DNA of 64,000 nt from Rhodosorus marinus (taxonomy: Eukaryota > Rhodophyta > Stylonematophyceae > Stylonematales > Stylonemataceae): assembly GCA_029953675.1 (NCBI GenBank), contig JAMWBK010000008.1:496001-560000 (forward strand), given 5' to 3'. The translations under genes were made by a program, and so were the position numbers. Every line of letters starts with the position of its first letter. Position 1 is the stretch's first letter. Positions 29,504-40,885 of this stretch are shown in pieces. The notes below the pieces were generated by a model. That model was given only the letters and a program-made list of their open reading frames with translations, did no database searches and was not told where the DNA came from.

Positions 29504-30340
29504 AAACAGTAAAAGAAGGCACCGGAGTATGAATAAACGTATGCTGACGACGGACGATGGAGTATGGAGAAATACAGCAGAGGTCAAGTATTTCTTACAT
29601 GGTCTCATCGCTTGGTGCGATCTAGATAAAGGAGAGTCCAGAGTGCGGGATAACGGACGTGAAGGCGATATGGTTGTTGGGACAGGGGAGTTCCTCGTAC
29701 CGCGGACCGCCGACTGAAGAACTTCAAGCTACCCTCCGTGTTCAGAGGAGAGGAGGAGTCGTACCTGTCCTTTGGGCACTGGCAACTCCAGGTAGAGACC
29801 TTTCACGATTTGAAAGATCTCAGGGAGGTGATAGACAACCCCGGAGATGCCACGGACGCTGAGAGACGATACGTCTCAGCACTATTCTCGTGGGAGCTGG
29901 AAGGACCAGCATTGGATATAGCGCTATGCTCATCTAAGGAGGGAGCCCCACACGAGGTGTCGGCAGCGCTACGCCAACGATACGACCCGCCCAGTCCTGA
30001 GACGGCTGATAGATTTGGGCCCGGTTGTATAGACGGAAGCTTCACCCGTCCGAGTCACCACGAACCCTCTTCCATCAGTCTGCTAAGGCTGATGACGTTG
30101 AGCGCACCTCCTGGGAGGTAAATTTTATCAGCCAAGCACAGGGTGTCTCCTCCCCACCTGTGTCCAATTCCACCGTACCCAACTCGCTGGGGGGTCTTGG
30201 TGTTCGCGTCCCGGAATGTGACATCCGTGTCAATCGTTCGCTTGGGACCCTGAAACGCACCGTCCAAGGGCAGCCGCGATCAGTTGCACCCGAATCAAGA
30301 ATGAACTTCCAAGCAACCCTCGCAGTCGAAGGGGTTTGAG
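29504..30340. mobile_element. Ty1/copia-like LTR retrotransposon fragments in opposite orientation
   Basis: The plus strand (about 29715-30000) encodes a Gag-like stretch beginning NFKLPSVFRGEEESYLSFG, with helical sequence up to ALRQRYDPPSPE. The minus strand (about 30335-30055) encodes WKFILDSGATDR, the retropepsin DSGA active site, and after a frameshift a region like the Gag-pre-integrase lead-in, ending LPGGALNVISLSRLMEEG. No LTR, integrase or RT is visible. The opposite orientations mean at least two insertions or a rearrangement. Confidence 0.55.
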
Positions 30341-32423
30341 GTGCTCCCCTCAGTGTCTATTTCTCCAGACCTCACCCGGCTTCCTATCGCCTCTGGGTTG
30401 GGTTGTGCCAGCCTTCTGTGCCTGGTTATGAGGGATGGAGTATTTCTTCCCATGGCAAGGCACCTGGGATATTAGACAACCCACGGGGTTTCCAGTTTAC
30501 TGGGTAGGTAACGGAACAGGGAAAAGAATAGAAGAACAGAGTTTCTTGGGTTTGAGTTTTACTAGGAATCAGCCTTCCCGATTTTGGAGGCTTGTACTGC
30601 AAAGGGATGGGTTAAGATAGCGGGTTTCATCCGTACGTCTGATTTGGACTACCTTTGCCAATAGAGTCAGTGGGTTTCATCCTCGCGATCTTTCTTGTCA
30701 TTGGAGAGCTTTTAGAGTGGTTTTACACAGTTCTAGGACAAACACCTTGCTTCAGAGGGCTTTATGAGAGATTAACATTGGACAGGAATAGATCGATTTG
30801 AGAGGTTTCGAGTTGAATTTCAATAGGAAGAGGGCGAAGAAAAACTACAAAGACGCACGTGAACACTAACGAGCTTTGCAATGAAGAACTTCAAATATAT
30901 TGAAACTCAGATCAGACGACAATCCGAAATGATTGGAATTCAATCAATTAAGCTGGTCTTTCCTTGAGTTTCAAGAGAAGCAAAAAAAACAGAAATTGAA
31001 TGACAAGTCGATCCACAAGCTTTAAGTGATCGGGAACTGTATGTGTATCAATTAGGAGCTGTTCTGCCAAATCTAAGCGAGTAGCTTTCACTGCTTGCAC
31101 TGATAAATTTGTTGTGCCCCAGCTCTGCTCTTCGTAGTTCGACATGTCTGATCTTCTTCCCCGCTCTCTTCCTTCCTCCCAAAACCCCCCAACATCACGA
31201 CCCAAAACAATGGCTATCCCCACACCACATGGCTTCGTCACCAAACTCCCCCCTTAAGAGAAAAACTTTTCTTTCATAAATCGATTATTATATTACATTT
31301 TTCTGTCAATAAAAACTGTCCCAAGATAATTTTTGAAATATATTGGATATTATTTTGGTAATTAATATACAAAAACAATAATGCATATATTTTAACCCCT
31401 TCGTAATGTTCTCAATTATCTGAAATAAATTTGGTATATGTTTCCATGTTTTTCATAAAATCTTGCTCCACACTGGCTTTTAGGAGCCAACCAAATTAAA
31501 AGAATGTAGAAGACTGTAAAAACTGACCGCCAAAGGACCCCTCTCTATCCTGCTGGAATCCATATAAACATTCGCATTCTGCCTTTTATTTGTTGTTTTC
31601 AAACAAGGAAATGAAAAACTGGGAGGAAAATCGGTCTTCATTGAACTTGTGCTGAGGTGGTTAGCTTTTTTATCAGTCGATAATGAATTTCATGAATATT
31701 TTGATGGGAGCAGGTACGTGGCTCCGATGGTCAAGAGCATCGAAAGGTCAAAGGCGTCAGGCAGCGTGCATGGGGAAGGATTCTTATTTAGCCTGTGGAA
31801 TCCAACCCCCCTTTCCGGTCTTCCTCTTCGCATCCACTCATATTCAAGCAGATTCTGTTAAATTTTAGACAAAACAAAGGGGGGTAGTTGAATTGGATTT
31901 TTATATTTCAAGTACTGTTTTCTGAGTCGGTTTAGATATTCTTGGATATGTTGATGCAATCGGAAGGGGTAGGAGGGGGGGGAGGGGCGGTATCGGCAAA
32001 GAGGTTTGTTGGAATGGATTTTTATGTTTTTGTCTGTGTGTAGCAGTATGTTTTGGTGTTTTCGTTCGGAAGTTGTCAATAGTATTTGTGTATCAGCTGT
32101 GTAGCAGCAGCCGTAGCAGCTGTTTCAGCTGTTGAGTTGAGGAGTAATTGCGAGAGTGTTAAAGGATGGGTGCACGGAAATTTTTGATGATCTGTACATG
32201 TGTCTCCCGGTTCCTGGGGTTGAAGGTTTGAGAGGTAGGATGTTGGTTTAGGGGTACGGGGGAGGAGGAAGAGGAGGAGGAGGAGGCTTTTGGCATTGAC
32301 GATATTACAATCTGGGGCTTGTGGAACGGATTTGGATTTAGGAAAATTGGGAGGGATTTGTTCGGTACGGGGTTGGTTCAGGTTCAGGGGTGAGGGAGTT
32401 TTCTGGGTATTGAGTTGATCGCG
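30341..32423. other. 2-kb gene-free AT-rich stretch
   Basis: No coding sequence recognised. Base composition falls strongly at 31260-31480. From 32200 to 32310 there is a purine-rich GGAGGAGGA tract, probably the 5' region of the next gene. Confidence 0.4.
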
Positions 32424-33242
32424 ATGGAGGGAGGAAGAGGAATAGGCTTGGTTGTGCTGTTGTTGGCTGGGTTGGTGGCTGGGGAGGTTACTTTTACATC
32501 GAGGTATCCTTACATAGGGGCAATGATTGGTGGCGAAGGGGAAGATGCCGAGGTGTTTTGCTCGGCGGCGCTGTTGGCTAAGGATACTGCAATTACTGCC
32601 GCGAGATGCATCAAAGGTCACAAGTATGAGAGGACCAGGGTAAAGGTTTGTTTTGGGATGCATGATCCAGCTAGAGAACCCTCAATTTGCTCCTATGTGC
32701 GGAGGGCTGTTGTTCATCCGGACTTTAGGTTGAACAGGCCCGAAAACGATGTCGCCGTTTTCTCACTGGAATCTGCCGTGGGTTGGAGAGACGTGGAAGG
32801 ATTTGGCTCCCGGTTGAGAGCCGTGAACATCTCTTTCAGCGAAGTAGGAGATGACTTGAGCCTTCAACATATTGGGTACCGCAGCAAGAGTGCTTACATC
32901 GTGGAATCAAGGCAAATGCTCTACACGTCCTCGTTCAAGCAACTGGCTCCCCAGTGCAACAAGTCGAGATTGTATCGCCCAGACTCTCCCGCTGAAAGCA
33001 AAACTGACGAATTTGCTTGCACGACGGAGCAGATGGAGGCAGAAGGCCGAACATCGCTCGCGGGCGTGAACAGGGGGGCTTTCTTGTTGCACACTGGGCC
33101 TTCGTACACGAAGGATTTCATCGTTGGGTTGTACAGTGCTAGTCACGACGGTAAGCTATTGACTGATAGTGTTTTGAGCAGGTTTAGAGACTCCGATTTC
33201 TCACCGCATATGAATTATGTCATTGTCCGCAGATTATCTTGA
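32424..33242 (+). CDS. Secreted trypsin-family (S1) serine protease homologue, catalytically dead
   Basis: Single exon, 272 aa from the ATG at 32424. The N-terminus (GIGLVVLLLAGLVAG) is a signal peptide. CSAALLAKDTAITAARCI aligns with the trypsin block that carries the catalytic His (TAAHC); here it is Arg. The Asp block is kept (NDVAVFSLES). The nucleophile block GDSGGP appears as GVNRGA, so Ser, the preceding Asp and the following Gly are all changed. Cysteines flanking the His block remain. A fold retained without catalysis suggests a binding or regulatory role outside the cell; that is inference. No activation-peptide IVGG start is visible (the equivalent may be IGAMIGG). Confidence 0.75.
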   Translation: MEGGRGIGLVVLLLAGLVAGEVTFTSRYPYIGAMIGGEGEDAEVFCSAALLAKDTAITAARCIKGHKYERTRVKVCFGMHDPAREPSICSYVRRAVVHPDFRLNRPENDVAVFSLESAVGWRDVEGFGSRLRAVNISFSEVGDDLSLQHIGYRSKSAYIVESRQMLYTSSFKQLAPQCNKSRLYRPDSPAESKTDEFACTTEQMEAEGRTSLAGVNRGAFLLHTGPSYTKDFIVGLYSASHDGKLLTDSVLSRFRDSDFSPHMNYVIVRRLS

Positions 33243-33978
33243 CGGGTCCAAAGGCTTCTTCGTGCGTTTCTCCAACCATAAGCGATTCATACTGTTGGGG
33301 CTCGGTCAATTCCAACATCGGGTGCCGTTCGCGAAGCATTATTGATGCACAACAACGTCATTTTCCAACGGCGTTGTGGCTGAGCTAAGAACATCGCTTT
33401 TTGTTTTGGCCGGGGTTAATGACAACTATTTTGATCCAGACGTGTACGATCTGTTCACTACGGTCACAAAACAACTGGTGCAGCGAGAGCGATGCATGTG
33501 GTATGCTGTTTGTGTTCGACTGAGGCCCACCGAGAAGCTCTACTGCAAAGACTTTTCGATGATAGACGCCGCATTTTCTTTAATATCTTGACGCCCTCAG
33601 ATAATATGACCAACCGTTCAGCTCGTCAGTGTATATCTAAATCACAGAAATGGCCCAGAATGGATTGCCCCTAGCTGCACTTCAATTAGGTTGGTTCGTT
33701 CGTTCCTTCCCTTTTCGTTCCCTGATTTCATGACCAGGTCTAGCCCAGCTCCCTACGAGTATGCTGTAATTCATAGCAAGCTACCGTGCAAGCAAGACAC
33801 AAGCCCAGAGCGGAACCAGAGCATCCAATGTGGTCACTGAGGCTGGACAGGCCAGGAGCGATTCGCACCGAATAAACCCCCGTCCTCACTCATTACGCAA
33901 AGAGTGCTCAGAAAATCCAACATCAGCAAAAGGCTGTACTCGGGAGAAATTATCTACAAGACAAGAATCCTCCAATGC
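33243..33978. other. Convergent spacer between the S1 homologue and SRP14
   Basis: A plus-strand frame (33376-33591) lacks an ATG start and recognised domains. The rest is likely 3'UTRs of the two converging genes. Confidence 0.3.
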
Positions 33979-34474
33979 TCAGGATGCTGTATTCTTCTTA
34001 CGCGTTCTAGTCCTCTTCACCATGCCTTCTGTGTGCACCCTAACAGTCGAGAACAAGCGGTCCTGGAATCTAGCCTCATCCTTAGCCGACACAATACAGC
34101 TTATCTTCTTCTTTTTGCCGTCCGTTGCGCGAACCAGGCACCTTGGGTCCCTTTTCTTGCTCTCAGCTTTTGATTTCTACGAAGAAGAAGAGGTTCAGCA
34201 CCAGCTCTCTCGAATCACGCCACGAAAGGTGAGCATGTTATTGACTTACCGTGACACCCTTCTCCCACTTAATCGGCTTAACAGTCCGCTTTGCGCTCAC
34301 CCATACAGATCCTGACCCCTTCCTGCAAAAGATTCAAGCCCGTGAAAGGGTCAGCAGATGAATTATGCTCGGACGCACTGTACAGTTACAACGTCCACCG
34401 GCAGGAAGCACTCACCTTTGATCGTAAAGCTTGGAAAGCTCCGAGAAGAACGTCTCTTGATCCAAAACCCTCAT
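33979..34474 (-). CDS. SRP14: Signal recognition particle 14 kDa subunit
   Basis: Three deduced exons (34474-34416, 34322-34250, 34176-33979) give 109 aa with GT-AG junctions. The order matches SRP14: N-terminal helix LDQETFFSELSKLYDQR, first strands KGSGSVWVSAKR, then CLVRATDGKKKKISCIVSAKD, FQDRLFSTVRVHTEGM and a basic C-terminus KRTRTRKK. SRP14 pairs with SRP9 on the Alu domain of SRP RNA and slows elongation during targeting of proteins to the ER. The family normally carries a loop between the first two blocks; here it is rich in Lys/Ser (TKSKAESKKRD). The length is typical. Confidence 0.9.
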
Positions 34475-35444
34475 CTTGAAGCTCAAGATGATACAGTCAA
34501 CGATGTTTATCCTCCAAGAAAAAATATCCTAAAAGTTACAATCAAAGCAACAAATCCCCACTGCCCAAATCTGCAAAAGCCCAAGGGCCCTACCTAAAAT
34601 GCTGCTCACCAAACCACGGCAGTTTCCATCACCATCAACGAAATAAGAACAATTCCAAGCGCATCGAGCCTCTACAGTCCTCTGAACAAGCCCTGAGAAG
34701 AAATCCCCAATCCCGATCCATTCACTGCCCTTCCCCCTATCCCCCCAGAATCACATCCAATTCCCCACCCGAGCAAACAAACCCAAACCAAACCGAAAAA
34801 CAAGAGAAAACGAACCAAGCACAATTGTTGATTAGTAACTTAAAACAAAGAAAGTTACTCCTACACCGACGGCGTTCCAGAAGAGGTATTTCTCCACCGT
34901 CAAGCTTTGACGGACTATGTGGGGAAAAATAGGCTCTAGTCGGTCAATCCGAAGATCAATATCGTAGAATTATGTCGTATATTGGATATGTATAGCGTAA
35001 ATTTCATGTGTACGTGTAGTCATGTTGACTGATGCATTGAGATGATTGATCTCGGGATTGTGTTGGGCGATTGGGTAGATGGGCTGGATCTGTGCGCGAT
35101 AGTTGTTGCAAGGGGATGAATTTCCTACGAGTTTGCAGTTCAATTTGGTTCTGTATTTGAAAGCGTCGGCACGCCCTAACCTACCCGCCCCAACTTGCAC
35201 CGTAGGCGAGGTGCATGCGGTGAGCTGAGCGGGTTGGATCGTGTTGCGGTGAATTTTTTATACAGTTCATGTCCGCACGGTCGGATCATTAGACCTGCAC
35301 TGCGATCTTGAGAAGAACCACAACATGGGCATCCGGCTCAAACGCGTATATCACCTGGCACTGCGCTAAATGCCGCAAGCTGGGAGGGGTTGATTCGAAA
35401 ACAAAACCAAGGTAACTCCGGAAGAGAGCTAGGACGACAACCAA
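34475..35444. other. Gene-free spacer upstream of SRP14
   Basis: No recognised coding region. It contains C-rich and A-rich stretches (34720-34810) that may belong to the SRP14 5' region. Confidence 0.3.
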
Positions 35445-35925
35445 CAACTTCATTCAGAGCCTACCTACCCTGAGGAGCGGAAAGGGAGACGCTGACGACC
35501 CCCGTCCACCAACAAAGCAGCATTCGAATGCCAGAGAGTCAGAGACAGCTCCGTGAGGAGGCTGTCAAGACTGCGGGGGGGGGTATCGGGGCAGGACTGT
35601 CTAAAACACCGAAGCACTGGATGATCAGCGGTACGAACGTCGAGACAGCGCCGATTCCCGAAAGGCTGGATGAGTTATCGCCATAGCGTCCGGAGACTCC
35701 TTCAGTCCTGCATTGTACCAGTGGGGGCACCACGACGTTGTGCAGACGTGGGAAGGTGTCTCTCAGCCTGGCGACGAGGAATAGACGAGTCAAGATACTC
35801 ACACCTGCGAGCAGACAGCAGTGACTACCCAATCCGCCACACGCGATGTAGAGAGCTGCGTGAATCAACTACGGCTTCTCAGCTCTCTTGGTCCTGTTGA
35901 GAAGGGTGCTAATACACGTGGTTTT
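35445..35925 (-). mobile_element. Diverged family 1 retrotransposon 3' end
   Basis: It starts with CATTCAGAGCCTACCTACCCTGAGGAGCGG, a mutated family 1 terminus. The minus strand still encodes FVPLIIQCFGVLDS and LLTEL-like residues, but frames are broken and a poly-G stretch interrupts it near 35575. More diverged than the copies in the nest, so older. Confidence 0.8.
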
Positions 35926-37448
35926 AAACGGAGACAAACGCACGAAGTTCGCTATACCCGAATGGTTGTCGTTTGCTTGAGAATGACCATTTCAATCCGT
36001 ACTCTTGTTTTTGCCTGGGCAAGTTTCTGTCTGCAAACTAACGGTTTTTACATCACGAAGAAGCCAGTGAACAAAGTCTTTTTTGGCTAAAATCCTTTAT
36101 TTTAAACCCAAACAATGAAAACCCTCAATTAGAACTATAAATTTCCAAATTTTAGGTCAATTTTACAGCATTTTTTACGCAACCAATCCGCCACTTAGCG
36201 CTCGGTACCAACCCCCTTCAGAGACTAACCAATAAATTTCAAAGTTCCTTTTACACCTTCTTTCCCCGACACTACGGCTTCCCCCAAAACCAACCCCCCA
36301 AAAAAAAAAACAAAATCGCCGTTGCCCATCAATCAAACAACGAAATAAAAAAAATCAATAAATCAAATCCATCCATCCAATGATCATGTACCCCTGACCA
36401 GGTAAAAATGAGTTCCCCACGACGTAAAAACTGTACTTCACTAAAAAGTACGATTCGGCAACCCAATTGATATTTTAGACAATAGGCCGTTGTACGAAAA
36501 AAAAAAAAAGAGGAAAATATCCTCGATTGTTCGGGTCCAGAAGAATAATTTTTGCAAATTTCAATGTGGCGAAATCGATGGGGGTAAAAATAGGAGCCGG
36601 ATAGAAAATACAGGTATAGAGAGAGACATACATCGGACTAATGAAGAAAGGGAACGAAAAAGAGATATATCAAAGCCCGATAGAAAATACACACATAGAG
36701 AGAGACACACATCCGGACAAATGAAGAACGGCAAGGAAAAAGAGATATATATATAAAATCCTCAAAATGTCAAACGAAACGAAACCAAAACCGATTCCCA
36801 CGCCACTTCCGCGGCAAGTCTAAAATAGACGAAGATTTTTGGGGAGGGGGAATGGGGGTTTTGTGTTAGGGGGGGGGAAATGGAGAAGGTGAGGTAGCTG
36901 TATGATATATTTTAGTACTACCTCAATTAGTACAGTTTTGATTACAGGAGAAGTGGGGAGGGGAGATAGATGTATGACGTATATTTTGTATTGCTATGAT
37001 AAGTACAGATTTCATATTAAACGAAAAAGGAGTGAAGGAGGGGGGTAGATGTTTGGTATTTTTTTATTGCTAGGATTAGTACAATTTTGTTGCCTGAAGA
37101 ATTGGCTGGAGTGAAATGAGTTTGCCGTGGGAGGGGGGTGGGTTGGGGGAGGGTGGGAGAAAAGTGCGTTGAGGATGAAGCAGCTGATGGTTGGAAGGCT
37201 ACATCGAGGAGGAGGGGGCAGAGACGTACAAGCCGGGGATTTTGGAAGGTGAAGGAGGGGGAGTGGATGGGAGGGTTAGGAGCAATGTTGTTGTACATAG
37301 TCTAGCACTGTTAGTTGATATTGTCGAGATTAGGGCGGTGCAGTTGGACAGGATCTTGAGAGTGTTTTTTGTTTTTCGTGAGGGTTGTCTGTTTTGGAGT
37401 AGATATTTATCTGGGTTTGTTCTCTCCTCACATTGGGCGCGTGTAGAG
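35926..37448. other. Gene-free low-complexity stretch
   Basis: A-rich and AT-rich sequence with poly-A (36298-36312, 36499-36510), a 79-bp tandem repeat and GGGG-rich tracts (36840-37280). No gene recognised; the last part is the ERV29 upstream region. Confidence 0.4.
36601..36750 (+). repeat. Two-copy tandem repeat, period 79 bp
   Basis: atagaaaatacaggtataga (36601) to agagatatat (36670) is repeated with changes at 36680-36750; both units contain gagagagaca and atgaagaa. Confidence 0.9.
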
Positions 37449-38503
37449 ATGGATTACCAAGGAGGAGGGGAGTCGGATGATCGCGTGGCTGACTTTGTGA
37501 AGACGGCTACGGTGCGGTTGACAAAGCTCAAAAAGGTTGTATCTCCGTATTTCCCAATTATGGCTCGTTTCCTGCTGATTCTTACATTCCTTGAAGATGG
37601 AATTCGGGTTTTGTTCGAGTTCAGTGCGCAGGTAAGGTACCTCATCCACATAAGCGTTAAACGGGGTTTTTGTGATATTCTTATGTATTCAGTATGCTGA
37701 CATCTGTCTTATAATACGATGAAAAAGGTCTACTTCTTGAAAAGTCACTACGGATTGCCGAAATGGCTTGCTGGGTTTATTCTGATCGTCACTGTGTTAT
37801 TGTCGTTCGTTGGAGCGGGCCTGGTGATGACGAAAAAGTATGAGGTTTACGGCTCGTACGTCCTTCTCGGTTTTCTGCTGTACCAGCAGATAATGTACGG
37901 CCACATTAGCCCCGTGAATAGCGGCGGATTCGGTTTTCTTTTCCGAAACTTGAGTTTGGCTGGAGCATTCTTCCTTCTTATAGCTCTGAAGAGACTGCGG
38001 GAGGGTAAGCCCTCCGCTTACAGAAACAGTGTCTCCCTTTGTTGCGCTATGAGTACCGTTCTGAAGCCTTACGAGAGTGTTTTCGGGATTTTCTAGGTCG
38101 GTCAGCTCTTCCAGGATTGCCTGATCCAGGAAATCGAGCGACGCTTTTCACGTATTTCCAGCTGACCTCGCGAATTCTCATGGTTCTGTTAGCCGCAGAG
38201 TTCATTCCTGCATGGGGAGGTTTTTGGTTCGTTGTCACCATTCCTGTCATTCTGTGTGTGCTAGTCGGGTACAAAATGCCCCATACCGGGATTGTCCTCA
38301 TCTTCATCTACTTCCTTCATAACGTTCTCAACTCGGCATTCTGGAGCATTGGCGGTGGTTCGTCGGAGGACGAGTACAAGCGAGAGATTTTGAAGTATGA
38401 ATTTGTCCAGACGCTTTCGATCATGGGTGGTCTTATGCTGCTGGTAAGCTCTGGTCCTGGGATGCTGAGCGTTGACGAGAGGATAAGGCGCAAAAACTTT
38501 TAG
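37449..38503 (+). CDS. ERV29: ERV29/SURF4 cargo receptor
   Basis: Exons 37449-37631, 37728-38004 and 38097-38503 (288 aa) are joined at GT-AG sites in phase. FLLILTFLEDGIRVLFEFSAQ is the family hallmark near the N-terminus. Several hydrophobic segments follow, with LLGFLLYQQIMYG and FLFRNLSLAGAFFLLIA typical of SURF4. The C-terminus RKNF fits a dilysine-type ER retrieval signal. These proteins cycle between ER and Golgi and load soluble secretory proteins into COPII vesicles. The linker between the fifth and sixth membrane parts is short (GLPDPGNRATLF). The start ATG lies two residues before the conserved charged N-terminal helix. Confidence 0.92.
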
Positions 38504-38561
38504 GCAAACGATGCTCCACATCTTCGATTGTGCGGTTCGAGGTCGGGGAGTTTGGATCGCG

Positions 38562-38933
38562 TTAAGCCGCTACTTCACGGAGAATCTGAGGGATTGTTCT
38601 GTTGGCGCGTTCCCGGTAGTTATATCTCGTGCCTCGTTCTGGGGGTGATTCCTCTTCGTTAGCTCTCGAGAGGCGTCGTCCTTCAGCGATTAACTTTGAC
38701 AACCTTTTGGATGTGCCGCTGGTACAAAAGGCATACCGTCGACTAAATTGAAAAGCAAAGGCTACAGAGCGAAAACGAGGCCAGAGCCTCCGAATAGAAA
38801 GTGTCGCATTCCTAGAACTGTTTCTTACTTTGTTCTCTTCTGTTTGCATCCTTTTGTGCTGACTTTCCGGCTCAGTCTGCAAAGCAAAGTTAAACTTTAT
38901 TGACCACACCGCCCGTTCACGGAATATAGGCAT
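38562..38933 (-). CDS. Hypothetical basic protein
   Basis: An uninterrupted 123-residue frame with an ATG start and very basic composition (many Arg, SRRYAFCTSGTSKRLSKL in the middle, IPQILREVAA at the end). I recognise no domain. It lies convergent to ERV29 with a 58-bp gap, which would suit a real gene. It could also be chance. Confidence 0.35.
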   Translation of the reverse strand: MPIFRERAVWSIKFNFALQTEPESQHKRMQTEENKVRNSSRNATLSIRRLWPRFRSVAFAFQFSRRYAFCTSGTSKRLSKLIAEGRRLSRANEEESPPERGTRYNYRERANRTIPQILREVAA

Positions 38934-39165
38934 GTGAGAAGGTCCGTTGAAACAAATCCCAGCCTGATGGCTGGACGAGCATTCACCTGTGCAGAAAACG
39001 GGAAATTACTCTCAGGTTGGAAGCGCAACTCTGTCCAGACTCGTCGAAAGTGCAATATTCACGATTGGCAGTGGCGAGTGAAGGAAGGAACCAACGACTG
39101 CTCTCTCTCCGCGGCTACTGGAACCTGTTTGGGAATTCCAATGAAGTTGGAGGGATGACGTTTCA

Positions 39166-39816
39166 GTAATTTCAAATATTGCAGCAGGCGTAGCTGCACT
39201 TGTTCTCTCCGTCCTAATCGCGTTCATTCTAGAGGACCATGGGCCGGCACGTGTATATTCGGTTGAGGAGCTTGCCAGGTAGGTCGCTCTCAACACCCGA
39301 AAAAGAAGCCAGGTTGTTTACCTTGACCTGACCGCTTCTATAACTCTGGATACGAAAACTAGGTACGATGGAGGCAACCTAAGAGGCAAGATCTATTTGG
39401 CCGTTCGTGGACGGATCTACGATGTTTCAAGCGGGAAGCAGTTCTATGGACATGGGATGACCTATGCCCATTTTGCGGGTACGGACGCCTCACGAGCTTT
39501 CATTGGAAACTTTGAGGAACCTCTTGACCGTGTTGACGATCTGTCAGAGGCAGATCTCGAGGGAATTACAGAGTGGATGAACCTCTATGACCACCACGAA
39601 CAGTATCGGTTGGGTATTCCCTCAGGCACGTTCTTCTCGCCAACGTCGACAAAGGCTCAATATTCCGATCGTTTTGCGACAATAAAAGGTATCGCGGATG
39701 GCTGCAAGACGGCCTTCATTGGGGGTTTTGGAACAGAATTGCAAAAGTTGAGTGCATCACCCGCGAGATCCACGGGGGGCAGCTATTTCAAAAATCGGTT
39801 AACAACCTTCAAGTGA
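39166..39816 (+). CDS. Neuferricin/CYB5D2-like membrane-anchored heme-binding protein (partial model)
   Basis: Two exons are supported: about 39166-39278 and 39363-39816, joined in phase across an 84-nt intron. The first encodes a membrane helix (AGVAALVLSVLIAFIL) and a short lead ARVYSVEELAR. The second starts YDGGNLRGKIYLAVRGRIYD and continues with YAHFAGTDASRAFIGN and LEGITEWMNLYDHHEQYRLG, the cytochrome-b5-like MAPR fold of CYB5D2/neuferricin. Such proteins bind heme by a Tyr-containing pocket. The true first exon was not found, and the C-terminus after LGIPSG may be mis-modelled. Confidence 0.75.
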
Positions 39817-40111
39817 GTCCAGCAACACCCCGTCAGAGAGAATCAAACGTGGTACCTTGCCACAATTTGCTGAGCTGTCTTCTTGAAGTAGAGACTGAAC
39901 GTGTCGGTGGAGAACGTTCGCGACACGGAATCTGTGTCATTCGGAAAGGTAGATGAGTACTCCTCCCCGAGCTTGTCGATGCGACGAGGGGAAATCGACT
40001 CCTGTCATTTTGTATCATTTCGTCTTGACGAAGGTAGGAAATAGATGATGATAGCCCATGGGTCAATACGGAAAAGCTGATCCTGGGCAGCTCTGGTTCC
40101 TTCTCATCATC
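39817..40111. other. Spacer upstream of the VOC gene
   Basis: No supported gene. It may contain the first exon of the VOC-fold gene, since an acceptor (catcatcatag) sits at its right edge. Confidence 0.3.
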
Positions 40112-40621
40112 ATAGAAACTCGAGCAATCACGCAGTTCTCCATCCCTGTAAAGGACGGCTCCAGAGCCTACGCCTTCTACCGAGACGCCCTTGGGCTCCA
40201 ACCTCAGTAAGCACGAGCTCAGTCATAGCAAAACGCTCACTAACTTAGAGAAAGAATCTGCTTTCATCCTTGTCATTCAGGGATGACCAAACGCTCTGTG
40301 GACACGGATCACAAGTCTGCCTGGTTCTACGGAATATTCAAGACCATCTTGATGAATTCGTACCGTTCGTAGTCGTCACCATTCATGTTCTCGACATCTT
40401 TCGGGCCGCTAGGGCTCTCAGGGTGAGATCCTTATAGCTTTTGCAGCAAAACTTAGTAAGAATTCTTTCTACATTCCAGTCGACTCACCAAAAACAAAAA
40501 CACGATCCGGTTTTCTGAAACGGAGCTAGAAAAGACCGGAGAAGATCAAACTGTATGAAAACGGAGGAGACGTGTGGAGTATAGCTGTCTTTGATCCATT
40601 TGGTATCAAGGTTTGTCAGCA
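40112..40621 (+). CDS. VOC-fold (glyoxalase/bleomycin-resistance type) protein, partial model
   Basis: At least three exons in one frame. The first reads AITQFSIPVKDGSRAYAFYR, then DALGLQPQ, the classic start of a vicinal-oxygen-chelate domain. The second reads DDQTLCGHGSQVCLVLRN, then VTIHVLDIFRAARALR. The third ends KLYENGGDVWSIAVFDPFGI, the closing strand with the DP.G motif. Substrate is unknown; the usual paired metal ligands of glyoxalase I are not obvious. The first exon with the start codon and the third exon's 5' boundary (about 40521) are uncertain. Confidence 0.65.
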
Positions 40622-40885
40622 CCTACAGCTTGGTTTGGCATGAGAGAGATGCCTGATCTAGGCCGGGAGGTCCCGATTCTTTTGCTCCTCCACGTCTTCA
40701 GGTTTTGCTTCTTAGCATGGCAGATGTTCGATTATCTGTTAACCAACTGGCGCGACAAAGGAAGAAGCTTAAGAAGTGAGACAAGAGGTCTCCTAGTTGG
40801 CGTGGTCAATGAACAAAAGTGAGAATCGGAATAACGTCGAGGGTTTTAATAGTAGATATCCGGACTATGGGTGATAGGGAAACTC
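40622..40885. other. Convergent spacer between VOC and lipase genes
   Basis: An unassigned plus-strand frame (40613-40822) overlaps the end of the VOC model; it may be 3'UTR. Confidence 0.25.

Noticed and set aside
37191-37448. N-terminal extension of ERV29 in an open frame from about 37191
   Set aside because: Other family members start close to the charged helix encoded from the ATG at 37449, and the upstream stretch is low-complexity GGAGG-rich sequence.
39833-40201. 122-residue minus-strand open frame
   Set aside because: It is antisense to the VOC-domain exon, which has clear family motifs on the plus strand.
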